DNA from: an uncultured Ilumatobacter sp.
Lineage (GTDB): Bacteria > Actinomycetota > Acidimicrobiia > Acidimicrobiales > Ilumatobacteraceae
Reading direction: 5' to 3'
DNA: 19,139 bases
NCBI GenBank assembly: GCA_938049325.1
Contig: CALICC010000396.1
Coordinates: forward strand, 1-19,139
The notes under the pieces are model-generated. The model ran no database searches. It was not told the origin of the DNA and worked only from the letters and a program-made list of their open reading frames with translations. Positions within the stretch are counted from its first letter, which is position 1; the number at the start of each line of letters is the position of its first letter. Shown piece by piece: positions 7,098 to 13,634 of the stretch. Position numbers and translations under genes: made by a program.

Positions 7098-8639
7098 TCA
7101 GTCCTCGCCGAAGAGCTTTCTGAGGTCCTTCTTCAAAATCTTGCCCGTGGGATTGCGTGGAAGGGCCTCGACGAGCTCGAGCCGCTCCGGATACTTGTGC
7201 TTCGACAACGCCGATTCGGCGAGATGCGCCACCAGTTCGTCGTGCGAGATGGGCGTGTCGCCGGCGGTCACGACCACCGCGACTGCGAGTTCACCGCGCT
7301 CGTCGTCGGGCACCCCGACCACCGCGACCTCCGCGACCTTGGGGTGCGTGTGGACCAGGTCTTCGACCTCTTTGGCCGAGATGTTCTCGCCCTTGCGGAT
7401 GATCACGTCCTTCAGGCGGCCCGTGATCACCACGAAGCCGTCATCGTCGATCACGCCGAGGTCGCCCGTGCGGAACCAGCCGTCGGTGAAGGCGTCGTCA
7501 TCGAGCGACGAGTCGAGGTACCCGACACACACTTGCGGACCCTTGACCTGCAACTCGCCCTCTTCGCCTGCGGCGAGCACTCGGCCGTCGATCACAGTGC
7601 GCAACTGCGTGCCGGGCACGGCCCGACCTTCGGTCAGCGCGAGCTTCTCGTCGGGATCGTCGACCGCAGCCATCGTGTTGATCGGCGCTTCGGTGAGGCC
7701 CCAACCGTTGAGGAGCGGTGCGCCGAACACGTCCATCAGCTCGCCGTGCAACGTCGGCGGTTTCGGAGCGCCACCGCCATTGAAGATGCGGACGTTCGCA
7801 AGGAGCCGCTCGCCGTCGGGCAGCGCCCGCTGCGCCGCGAGGTAGCCCATGAAGAACACCGTGCCGGCACCGGCGCAGGTGCAGCCGTGGTCCGACAACC
7901 AGCCCGGCGTCGTCGCCGGGTTGTACGCCTCGACCATCAACAACTCGACCCCGGTGTGCATCGCGTTGAACAGCCAGACGAGTCCGCCGACGTGGGTGAT
8001 CGGGAACACGACGGCCGACTTGTCGTCGGGGCCGATGTGACAACCCGACTGCATGCCGTCGGAGGCTGCGCTGATCGACGCATCGGTGTGCAACGCACCT
8101 TTCGGGTCGGCGGTCGTGCCCGACGAGTAGAACAGCCAGGCGATGTCGGTCGACGACCCAGCAGCCGGCGGAAGCGTCGCCGGGTCACCAGCCGGTAGAT
8201 CGGGATCGACGACGATCACGTGGCGCACAGTGGCGTTGTCGGCGGCCACGTCGCGGGCCATCTGTGCCGAGTCGAAGTCCCGGATCGCCGGGGGCACCAC
8301 GATCACTTCAGCTGTGCTCTGCGCGACGATGAACCCGACTTCGCGGTGACGGTAGAGCGGCAGGATCGGGTTCTGGCGCGCTCCGAGACGAGCGAGAGCA
8401 CCGGCGAGGATCATCGACTCGAACGTCGACGGCAGGATCCACGACACCGGTGTTCCTGCGCTCACGCCGAGGTCGTGGAAGCCTGCCGCGGCGACTTCGC
8501 ACCGGTCGCGGTACTCACCGAACGTCATCGTCCGGTCGGCCTCGTCGATCGCCATCCGTTTGTCGGGGGTCGCGGCCGCGCGAGCGCAGATCGACTCCCA
8601 CAGGGTCATGCCGTCGAGTGTGATCGTGTCGTGTGTCAT
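7098..8639 (-). CDS. AMP-dependent acyl-CoA synthetase/ligase (ANL superfamily)
   Basis: 513 residues, full length. ANL enzymes adenylate a carboxylate with ATP and transfer it to CoA. The P-loop-like A3 motif is YSSGTTADPKG (171-181), followed by the aromatic A5 motif WGLTE, TGDLG (A7), GRLKD with the hinge region, and NPTGKILKK with the catalytic Lys at about 500. The glycine-rich motif before A5 reads FNGGGAPKPP. The ATG at 8639 has GAGAGGT six bases upstream. It is downstream of another ligase, separated by 114 bases containing a tandem repeat and a stem-loop, so it may be read from the same ADH-ligase-ligase transcript or have its own promoter. The acid it activates is unknown. Confidence 0.92.
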   Translation of the reverse strand: MTHDTITLDGMTLWESICARAAATPDKRMAIDEADRTMTFGEYRDRCEVAAAGFHDLGVSAGTPVSWILPSTFESMILAGALARLGARQNPILPLYRHREVGFIVAQSTAEVIVVPPAIRDFDSAQMARDVAADNATVRHVIVVDPDLPAGDPATLPPAAGSSTDIAWLFYSSGTTADPKGALHTDASISAASDGMQSGCHIGPDDKSAVVFPITHVGGLVWLFNAMHTGVELLMVEAYNPATTPGWLSDHGCTCAGAGTVFFMGYLAAQRALPDGERLLANVRIFNGGGAPKPPTLHGELMDVFGAPLLNGWGLTEAPINTMAAVDDPDEKLALTEGRAVPGTQLRTVIDGRVLAAGEEGELQVKGPQVCVGYLDSSLDDDAFTDGWFRTGDLGVIDDDGFVVITGRLKDVIIRKGENISAKEVEDLVHTHPKVAEVAVVGVPDDERGELAVAVVVTAGDTPISHDELVAHLAESALSKHKYPERLELVEALPRNPTGKILKKDLRKLFGED

Positions 8640-8701
8640 CGGGTACCTCTCATCCGGTTCCGGTCTAGCGAATGCCGGTCATCTGATTGCTGTCGAAGGT
8701 T

Positions 8702-8732
8702 CGGGTGCTGTGCCCGGGTGCTGTGACCGGGC
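8702..8732. repeat. 13-bp tandem repeat with a GC stem-loop between two ligase genes
   Basis: CGGGTGCTGTGCC (8702-8714) is followed at once by CGGGTGCTGTGAC (8715-8727) and a partial third copy. Overlapping it, GCCCGG (8712-8717) and CCGGGC (8727-8732) form a perfect 6-bp stem with a 9-base loop. There is no T-tract on either strand, so a Rho-independent terminator is not supported; an attenuator, RNA-stability element or chance duplication are possible. Confidence 0.6.
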
Positions 8733-8753
8733 TTGTGTTCGTCGTTGCGCATC

Positions 8754-10265
8754 TCATCTCGTCCATGTCGCGGCGTGCTGGTCTGCGAGCGGCTGCAACG
8801 CGCGCTTGTCGACCTTGCCGATCGGGGTCAATGGGAGTTCGTCGACGACGGCGAGCGCGTCCGGCGCCTTGTAGTTGGCCAACCGGTCGGCCACGAACCC
8901 GCGGATCTCGGACAACACGAGCGTGCGACCGAGCCGCGGCACCGCCACGAGGACACCGATCTCGCCGAGGCGATCGTCAACCGACGCGCCGAGCACCGCG
9001 GCCGCTGCGATGTCGGCGTGGTCGCCGAGGCAGTTCTCGATCTCGATCGGGTACACGTTGTAGCCACCTCGAATGAAGAGCTCGGTCGATCGACCGGCGA
9101 GCCGCAGGTTGCCGTCGGCGAGGACTTCTCCGAGGTCGCCGGTGCGAACCCAACCGTCCGCCGTGATGGCGGCGGCGGTCTGTTCCGGGTCATTCCAGTA
9201 GCCGCGCATCGCGGCGCGACTTCGCAACTGAACGCCGCCCACCGCGCCGTCGACCGTCGCGCCGTCGACCGTCTTACCCCCCACCGTCCTGCCATCAATC
9301 ACGCGGTCGTCCTGGTCGACAATGCGCATCTCGACGCCGCCGTTGGGGCGGCCGACCGTGGTGCAGATCGTGTCGACGGCGTCGTCGAGGCGCGTCCCCG
9401 TCGCCACACACGACTCGGTGCTCGCGTAACGCACGACCACCGGACACCCGAGCTTGTCGCGCATCTCGGTGACGAGCTCGGGCGGTATGCGAGCAGCACC
9501 GATGCCCGCGATGCGCAAGCTCGACACGTCGGTCGCTTCGAACTCGGGGGCGTCGAACATCATCCGATACTGCGTGGGCACCCCCTGCGCGACCGTCACC
9601 CGTTCGGATTCGATGACGCGGAGAGCGGCGGCCGGCGTCCACGGCGTGGGCACGATCACCGTGGTGATCCGGTGATGGAGTTCATCCCACACGCGCGTCA
9701 TCGCGCCGACGTGCGCGAACGGCAACGGGGAGAGTCGGCGATCACCGTGTTCGCTCAACGGCGCGGCGCCTTCGGTCATGGCCCGCAGGCAGGCGTGATC
9801 GAACCACGCGCCTTTCGGTAAGCCCGTGGTGCCGCCGGTCCACACGATCGCGACCGGATCGGTCTCGACGAGTACGACGCGCCGAGCGGAACCGTCGCCG
9901 ACCTCGTACGACGGCAACGCTGCGTCGATCGTCAGGACGGGACGTGCCCGATCGGCAATGTGTGCGAACTCGGTGTCGCCGAGGCGCGGGTTGATGCCCG
10001 TCGCAATCGCTCCGGCGCGCACGATCGCTTGGTAGGCAATGACGTAGTCGATGCCGCTCGGAAGCCGGATCGCGACCACATCGCCTTTCGCGACACCGTC
10101 GGCGATGAGCCGCTGCGCGAGCCCATCGGCGTGGTCGGCCCACTCGCGAAACGTGATGCGGCGCGTGGTGCCATCGGCGAGCGGATGTACGAACGCTTCG
10201 CGTTCGCCGTCGGTTGCGACGACCTCGTCGAAGAGGTCGAGCAACGTCAACGGCGCGGCCGGCAC
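8754..10265 (-). CDS. AMP-dependent acyl-CoA synthetase/ligase (ANL superfamily), with internal pentapeptide repeat
   Basis: About 503 residues from a GTG start. Core motifs: VWTGGTTGLPKG (A3, 141-152), YASTES in place of YG.TE (A5), TGDLGEV (A7), GRSTELFIRGGYNVYPIEIEN (A8/hinge) and PIGKVDK with the catalytic Lys at about 484. The GTG at 10265 was chosen because GGGGAG lies seven bases upstream and homology begins at once (PLTLLDLFDEVV); a second GTG at 10280 is possible. The frame is open further up to 10445, but that part overlaps the ADH gene and is not conserved in type. It starts 28 bases after the ADH stop, so the two are co-transcribed. A repeat-encoded loop (9244-9303; about residues 321-341) adds TVDGA-like units between the A5 and A7 motifs. 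Confidence 0.88.
   Translation of the reverse strand: MPAAPLTLLDLFDEVVATDGEREAFVHPLADGTTRRITFREWADHADGLAQRLIADGVAKGDVVAIRLPSGIDYVIAYQAIVRAGAIATGINPRLGDTEFAHIADRARPVLTIDAALPSYEVGDGSARRVVLVETDPVAIVWTGGTTGLPKGAWFDHACLRAMTEGAAPLSEHGDRRLSPLPFAHVGAMTRVWDELHHRITTVIVPTPWTPAAALRVIESERVTVAQGVPTQYRMMFDAPEFEATDVSSLRIAGIGAARIPPELVTEMRDKLGCPVVVRYASTESCVATGTRLDDAVDTICTTVGRPNGGVEMRIVDQDDRVIDGRTVGGKTVDGATVDGAVGGVQLRSRAAMRGYWNDPEQTAAAITADGWVRTGDLGEVLADGNLRLAGRSTELFIRGGYNVYPIEIENCLGDHADIAAAAVLGASVDDRLGEIGVLVAVPRLGRTLVLSEIRGFVADRLANYKAPDALAVVDELPLTPIGKVDKRALQPLADQHAATWTR
9244..9303 (-). repeat. In-frame 15-bp tandem repeat inside the ligase gene
   Basis: Four consecutive 15-bp units. Two are identical (GCGCCGTCGACCGTC at 9244-9258 and 9259-9273) and two are diverged (9274-9288, 9289-9303). 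On the coding strand they give the peptides VIDGR, TVGGK, TVDGA and TVDGA. The unit length keeps the frame and the loop lies in a variable surface region of ANL enzymes. Confidence 0.8.
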
Positions 10266-10293
10266 GTCCCCGCTCCCCACCCCGAGCTGGCAG

Positions 10294-11400
10294 TCACGTG
10301 AACGTGATGACGCCTCGAGCGGCGCGTCCCGAACGGAGGTCGTCGACCGCCGACTCCCAATCTTCGACCGTGTACGACGCGGTGACGAGCTCGTCGAGCA
10401 AGAGGTCGCCCGACCGGTACAGCTCGATGATGCGCGGAATGTCACGATGCGGCGAGATGCTGCCGTAGCGGCAGCCGATGATCCCGCGCTCGACCTGCGT
10501 CAACCGGGTGTAGAGGCCACGGAACTCGGCGGTTTGGCTGGCGACGCCGACCACCACGACGGTGCCTTCCCAGTCGAGGCATTCGAAGGCGTTCCAGGTG
10601 ACGTCGGGGTGAGCGACGCAGTCGAACGCCCAGTCGACACCACCCGAGTTGAACCAGCCGCGATCGGCGGCTTCGCTCGCCGGCGCGATCTTTCCGACCT
10701 GTGCGACGAGGTCCTCGTCGAGACCATTGATGAAGTGAGTTGCACCGAACTGGCGAGCGAGCGCCTCCTTCTCGGGCACCGTGTCGACGGCGATGATCGT
10801 TTTGGCACCGGAGATCCGCAGCGCCTGGATCACGTTGAGTCCCACGCCGCCCACGCCGAACACCACTGCGGTTTCGCCGCGCTGCACCTTGGCGCGACTC
10901 ATGACGGCGCCGACGCCCGTGACCACACCGCAGCCGACGAGCGCCGCCGAAGCGAGCGGTACGTCTTTGGGGATCTTCACGCACTGGATGTCGCTGACGA
11001 TGGTCTGCTCGGCAAACGCGCTCGTTGCGGCGAACGTGTGGAACGAGTCGTCGCCCTTGGTGAAAGGTTGGCGGCTGCGGCCGAGGGTCGACAGGCAGGC
11101 GGTAGGCCGACCATCGCCGCATGGCTCGCAGACACCGCAGGCAGCAAGTGTGGCAATGACGACGTGATCGCCGGGCTTCACGTGCGTGACTGCTTCACCG
11201 ACCGCCGAGACCACGCCCGCAGCCTCGTGACCACACACGGCCGGAGACGGGACGGGATAGAGACCGGCCATGAACGACAGGTCGCTCTGGCAGAGTCCCG
11301 CGGCTGCGACGTCGACGATGACGTCGCGCGGGCCGGGGGCTGCGAGCTCGATGCCGTCGATCAATTCGGTGGTGGATCCGTCGTAGACGATTGCGCGCAT
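10294..11400 (-). CDS. Zinc-dependent alcohol dehydrogenase (MDR superfamily)
   Basis: 368 residues. NAD(P)-dependent medium-chain dehydrogenase that interconverts an alcohol and an aldehyde or ketone. The catalytic zinc ligands are C37 (GLCQSD), H58-E59 (GHEAAG) and C157 (VGCGVVTGVG); the structural zinc lobe is complete (C88, C91, C94, C102 in CGVCEPCGDGRPTAC); the Rossmann loop is GVGGVG (182-187). Length and lobe resemble class III / mycothiol-type ADHs of actinobacteria. It is first in a run with two ligases. A TAGGTT -10 box (11407-11412) ends exactly six bases before the ATG with no Shine-Dalgarno, so the mRNA is probably leaderless, with operator site 4 directly above. A plausible job is to oxidise an alcohol to the aldehyde or acid that the ligases activate; this is inference from order. 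Confidence 0.93.
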   Translation of the reverse strand: MRAIVYDGSTTELIDGIELAAPGPRDVIVDVAAAGLCQSDLSFMAGLYPVPSPAVCGHEAAGVVSAVGEAVTHVKPGDHVVIATLAACGVCEPCGDGRPTACLSTLGRSRQPFTKGDDSFHTFAATSAFAEQTIVSDIQCVKIPKDVPLASAALVGCGVVTGVGAVMSRAKVQRGETAVVFGVGGVGLNVIQALRISGAKTIIAVDTVPEKEALARQFGATHFINGLDEDLVAQVGKIAPASEAADRGWFNSGGVDWAFDCVAHPDVTWNAFECLDWEGTVVVVGVASQTAEFRGLYTRLTQVERGIIGCRYGSISPHRDIPRIIELYRSGDLLLDELVTASYTVEDWESAVDDLRSGRAARGVITFT

Positions 11401-11419
11401 GCCGCCAACCTACTCAAGA

Positions 11420-11436
11420 TCTGACGCGGCGTCAGA
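11420..11436 (-). promoter_or_regulatory. Operator site 4 above the ADH-ligase-ligase unit
   Basis: TCTGACGCGGCGTCAGA has perfect 7-bp arms around CGG. On the minus strand the distance from the dyad to TAGGTT (-10, 11407-11412) is seven bases, and from there to the ATG six bases. The distal arm supplies CTGACG at a 17-base spacing, a fair -35 match. The site lies between the stop of TetR 11445-12029 and the ADH start, and it is the cleanest example of the dyad/-10/leaderless-ATG arrangement. Confidence 0.75.
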
Positions 11437-11444
11437 AAGGGAGA

Positions 11445-12029
11445 TCACGCTGCTTCGAGCAAGATCCGCACGGTGCGTGCAGCGAGGTACGCGCCGCGCT
11501 CCGTCGTGATGTCGAGTACGTCGATGAACTCGAACATCGCGGTCGACGAGGTGACCACGAGTGCCACGTCGACAATGTCGATGAGTACGTCGTCGGCCAG
11601 GTCCGGCCGAAACGAGCGCAACAACGCCAGGGTGAGGGCTCGGTGCTGAGGAATGCGTCGTCGGCGCACTTCTGCACCCGCCGCACCGAGGTGTTGCGCC
11701 CGCAGGAGCGCCTCTTCGTCGAGCAGGTTCCGCCACGCCTGAACGAGCCATTCTTCGAGCTCGTCGATGGATTGTGGTGGAGCCAGCGCATCGCTCTGGT
11801 CGGCGACCGATGCCAGCGCGCCGACGAGATCCTCACGTTTTGGGAAGTACCGGTACAGCGTGCGTAGCCCGACACCCGAGCGCGACGCGACGTCGCTCAT
11901 GGTGAACGTGGCATGGCCGGTCTCGCGCACCAGATCGACGGTGGTGTCGATGATTCGCTGTCGGGCTCGGCGGCGGTTCTCTTCGCGGAGTGACACCGGC
12001 GGGGGTTGTTCGAGTTCCGCGTCAGACAC
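11445..12029 (-). CDS. TetR-family transcriptional regulator, divergent from the SRPBCC gene
   Basis: About 194 residues from GTG (VSDAELEQPP). The DNA-binding helices are clear: RRRARQRIIDTTVDLVRETG, then FTMSDVASRSGVGLRTLYRYFPKREDLVGAL. The C-terminal ligand domain is unclassified. The frame is also open to an ATG at 12074 (209 residues), but that adds an atypical leader (MAYTCHLVEKWHTPG). The GTG at 12029 has a CATACT -10 candidate ending six bases upstream, as for other leaderless genes here. The palindrome at 12079-12098 lies in the divergent gap (or directly against the alternative ATG), so it is the likely operator for this protein. It is downstream of nothing in the catabolic operons, and the TCTGA dyad at 11420 lies beyond its stop. 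Confidence 0.88.
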   Translation of the reverse strand: MSDAELEQPPPVSLREENRRRARQRIIDTTVDLVRETGHATFTMSDVASRSGVGLRTLYRYFPKREDLVGALASVADQSDALAPPQSIDELEEWLVQAWRNLLDEEALLRAQHLGAAGAEVRRRRIPQHRALTLALLRSFRPDLADDVLIDIVDVALVVTSSTAMFEFIDVLDITTERGAYLAARTVRILLEAA

Positions 12030-12075
12030 GCCAGGAGTATGCCACTTCTCCACTAGATGACACGTGTATGCCATC

Positions 12076-12105
12076 TTGACATCTTCGTGCCAAGATGTGC
12101 ATCAT
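12076..12105 (+). promoter_or_regulatory. Promoter of the SRPBCC gene with an embedded palindrome (likely TetR operator)
   Basis: TTGACA (12076-12081) matches the consensus -35; after 18 bases comes CATCAT (12100-12105) as -10, ending five bases before the ATG at 12111, so the transcript would be leaderless. Within the spacer ACATCTT-N6-AAGATGT (12079-12098) is a perfect 7-bp-arm palindrome, different in sequence and spacing from the TCTGA sites. Its position between -35 and -10 is classic for repression. GTATGCCA is also directly repeated at 12037 and 12066. Confidence 0.68.
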
Positions 12106-12110
12106 GCAGT

Positions 12111-12707
12111 ATGAGATCACTTCAGGTCACAGCAACCGCGCGAATCGATGCTCCCGTCGAGATCGTGCGCCAGCAATTCGCCGACGTGGCACACCACGCA
12201 GTGACCGGACTGCATCGTGGTGTCCGCTTCGACGTGATCGACGACGACGGTCGCACCTGTCGATACCACCAGATCTCGCGCGTCGGGCCACTTCGGCTCC
12301 GCCAGGAACTACGTCTCGAGCGCACCGTCGCGGGACCACTGGTGAACACGATCACCGCTGGCCAATTCGCCGGGGGCACCATCACCTTCGAGATCACCAC
12401 CTTCGAGATCACCACCTGCGAGAACGCCACCTTCGACATCACCGGCGACGACATGACCGGCAACGCCGAGATACCGACCGACGAACTACCGACCGACGAG
12501 ATACCGACCGACGAACTCGGCACCGATGAACACTCGACCAACCCCAGTGCCTGCGTGACGGCGACGCTCGAGGCACCGGTGCGCGCACCGCAACGGTTCG
12601 CAGCGCCGATACTGCGGCGGACCGTTCGACGGGCGTTGCTTCGAGCGCTCGAGGAAGACCGCGTCGACCTCGAGTCAGGTCGATACACCACGACCACCGC
12701 GGCCTGA
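12111..12707 (+). CDS. SRPBCC (START-like) ligand-binding protein with internal tandem repeats
   Basis: 198 residues from MRSLQVTATARIDAP. The opening (beta strand, then ARIDAPVEIVRQQFADVAHH) and the later strand pattern (GVRFDVIDDDGRTCRYHQIS, RLRQELRLERT) resemble SRPBCC/polyketide-cyclase-like proteins, which hold hydrophobic ligands in a helix-grip fold; no catalytic residue can be named. The middle is unusual: four TFEIT-like pentapeptides and five E(I/L)PTD-like pentapeptides encoded by adjacent 15-bp tandem repeats, which make a Thr/Asp/Glu-rich acidic insertion of about 50 residues. The C-terminal helix (FAAPILRRTVRRALLRALEEDRVDLES) is amphipathic, as in the family. An upstream frame start at 12057 is rejected because the ATG at 12111 fits the promoter. 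Likely controlled by the divergent TetR. Confidence 0.72.
   Translation: MRSLQVTATARIDAPVEIVRQQFADVAHHAVTGLHRGVRFDVIDDDGRTCRYHQISRVGPLRLRQELRLERTVAGPLVNTITAGQFAGGTITFEITTFEITTCENATFDITGDDMTGNAEIPTDELPTDEIPTDELGTDEHSTNPSACVTATLEAPVRAPQRFAAPILRRTVRRALLRALEEDRVDLESGRYTTTTAA
12384..12443 (+). repeat. 15-bp tandem repeat A in the SRPBCC gene
   Basis: Four in-frame 15-bp units with the pattern ACCTTCGAGATCACC. The first two are identical, and the third and fourth are diverged. They encode TFEIT, TFEIT, TCENA and TFDIT. The alternating polar and hydrophobic residues fit a beta strand pattern. Confidence 0.85.
12468..12542 (+). repeat. 15-bp tandem repeat B in the SRPBCC gene
   Basis: Five in-frame 15-bp units, alternating GAGATACCGACCGAC and GAACTACCGACCGAC, then decaying. 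They encode EIPTD, ELPTD, EIPTD, ELGTD and EHSTN. The alternation shows a 30-bp higher-order unit. It begins 24 bases after repeat A. Confidence 0.85.
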
Positions 12708-12730
12708 TCCGGTTCAGCCCGTCCGAATCT

Positions 12731-12758
12731 GGCAGTCCGGTTCAGGCAGTCCGGTTCA
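12731..12758. repeat. 14-bp tandem duplication between convergent genes
   Basis: GGCAGTCCGGTTCA occurs twice without a gap (12731-12744, 12745-12758), with a further TCCGGTTCAG at 12708-12717 and a decayed copy after 12759. It fills most of the 77-base gap between the SRPBCC stop and the stop of the lactonase-like gene. No hairpin or T-run accompanies it. Confidence 0.8.
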
Positions 12759-12784
12759 GGCGTCCGGCTCGGCGTCGCGCCGCA

Positions 12785-13537
12785 TCACGCCAAGCGCGAG
12801 GGCAGCGCGGCGAAGGTGTCGGGGTCGTGGCCCGGGATGAGCAACGCTCCGGCGGTGCGCATCGCCTCGAGCGCGGCGATACTCCGCGCCTGCTGCTCGG
12901 CGTCGTGACCGACCGGCGGGAGCGCTCCCCCGTTGAGCGTCTCTTCGAAGTAGGCGCAGTCACCACACAGCACGACCTCGCGGTCGGCGAGTCGCACGCG
13001 AACCGACTGGTGTCCAGGTGTATGACCGGGCGTCGGAATGCAGGTCACCAATCCGTCGCCGAACAGGTCGTGCTCACCGTCGGCCTCGACGATGGCGTGG
13101 CCGAGCCGGTAGTCGGTGGCGACGAACGAATTCGCCGCGACGAGGTCGTCGTCACCTCCTGCTGCCCACTCGTCGGCCTGCACGACCACGGTTGCGTTGG
13201 GAATCTGACTCAGCCCACCGGCGTGATCGAAGTGGAGGTGGGAGAGCACGACCACATCGATATCGGCTGGGTCGACCTCGACGCGGCCAAGCGCATCACC
13301 GATGAGCTGGCCCGGTTCGATTCCCACTCCAAAGAACATCGACACCAGTTCGAGGTAGTCGCTCGGCCCGGCAAGGTCGCCGTGCATGCCGCAGTCGACG
13401 AGCACCAGGCCCTTCGGGTGCCGGATCAACCAACTCGGTACCGGGATCGTGATCGGATCGTCGGTCGCGCCCGCCTCGAACATCGAGCGACCGCTCGTCA
13501 ACGTGCCGCAGTGCAGAGGTTCGATCGTGACGTCCAT
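12785..13537 (-). CDS. Metallo-beta-lactamase-fold hydrolase (lactonase-like)
   Basis: 250 residues from MDVTIEPLHCG. The dinuclear zinc set is complete: HLHFDH (H100, H102, D104, H105), GHTPGH (H172 and H176 region), CGDCAY (D193, Y196) and PGHDP (H237). The order HxHxDH - H - D - H with Tyr after the Asp resembles N-acyl homoserine lactonases and other lactone hydrolases, so opening of a lactone ring in the catabolic substrate is a fair guess, but the MBL fold is broad. The frame is open upstream to 13723 through the Rid-protein gene; the ATG at 13537 starts the first beta strand. A GTG at 13552 is an alternative. A palindromic region (13567-13589) lies 30 bases above. Confidence 0.88.
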   Translation of the reverse strand: MDVTIEPLHCGTLTSGRSMFEAGATDDPITIPVPSWLIRHPKGLVLVDCGMHGDLAGPSDYLELVSMFFGVGIEPGQLIGDALGRVEVDPADIDVVVLSHLHFDHAGGLSQIPNATVVVQADEWAAGGDDDLVAANSFVATDYRLGHAIVEADGEHDLFGDGLVTCIPTPGHTPGHQSVRVRLADREVVLCGDCAYFEETLNGGALPPVGHDAEQQARSIAALEAMRTAGALLIPGHDPDTFAALPSRLA

Positions 13538-13566
13538 GAACACGATGCTCACACATCCGGCCCGCT

Positions 13567-13589
13567 CCCGACTGAGTCGGGCGTCAGTC
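13567..13589 (-). promoter_or_regulatory. Overlapping palindromes upstream of the lactonase-like gene
   Basis: Two dyads overlap: CCCGACTGAGTCGGG (13567-13581, 7-bp arms, one-base centre) and GACTGAGTCGGGCGTCAGTC (13570-13589, 6-bp arms, 8-base spacer). The second keeps the CTGA/TCAG core of the five operator sites but with N8 instead of N7, and it lacks the flanking T/A. It lies in the gap between the Rid gene and the lactonase-like gene. It may be a divergent operator or a site for another regulator. No convincing -10 box is seen. Confidence 0.4.
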
Positions 13590-13634
13590 ACGTGGAACGG
13601 CGCGCGTCGATGAGCAGTTCGATCGCGCTCCCGG

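Noticed and set aside
8682..8698. TCTGA half-site in the gap between the two ligase genes.
   Set aside because: The second arm (CGAAG) does not match TCAGA, so there is no dyad.
12010..12026. Possible degenerate sixth operator (TCGAGTTCCGCGTCAGA) near the TetR GTG start.
   Set aside because: Only the right arm matches; the left arm fails at most positions and the sequence is accounted for by the coding region.
13204..13213. TCTGACTCAG, resembling operator half-sites.
   Set aside because: The arms are only one base apart and the site is inside the lactonase-like coding sequence, so the geometry differs from the five real sites.
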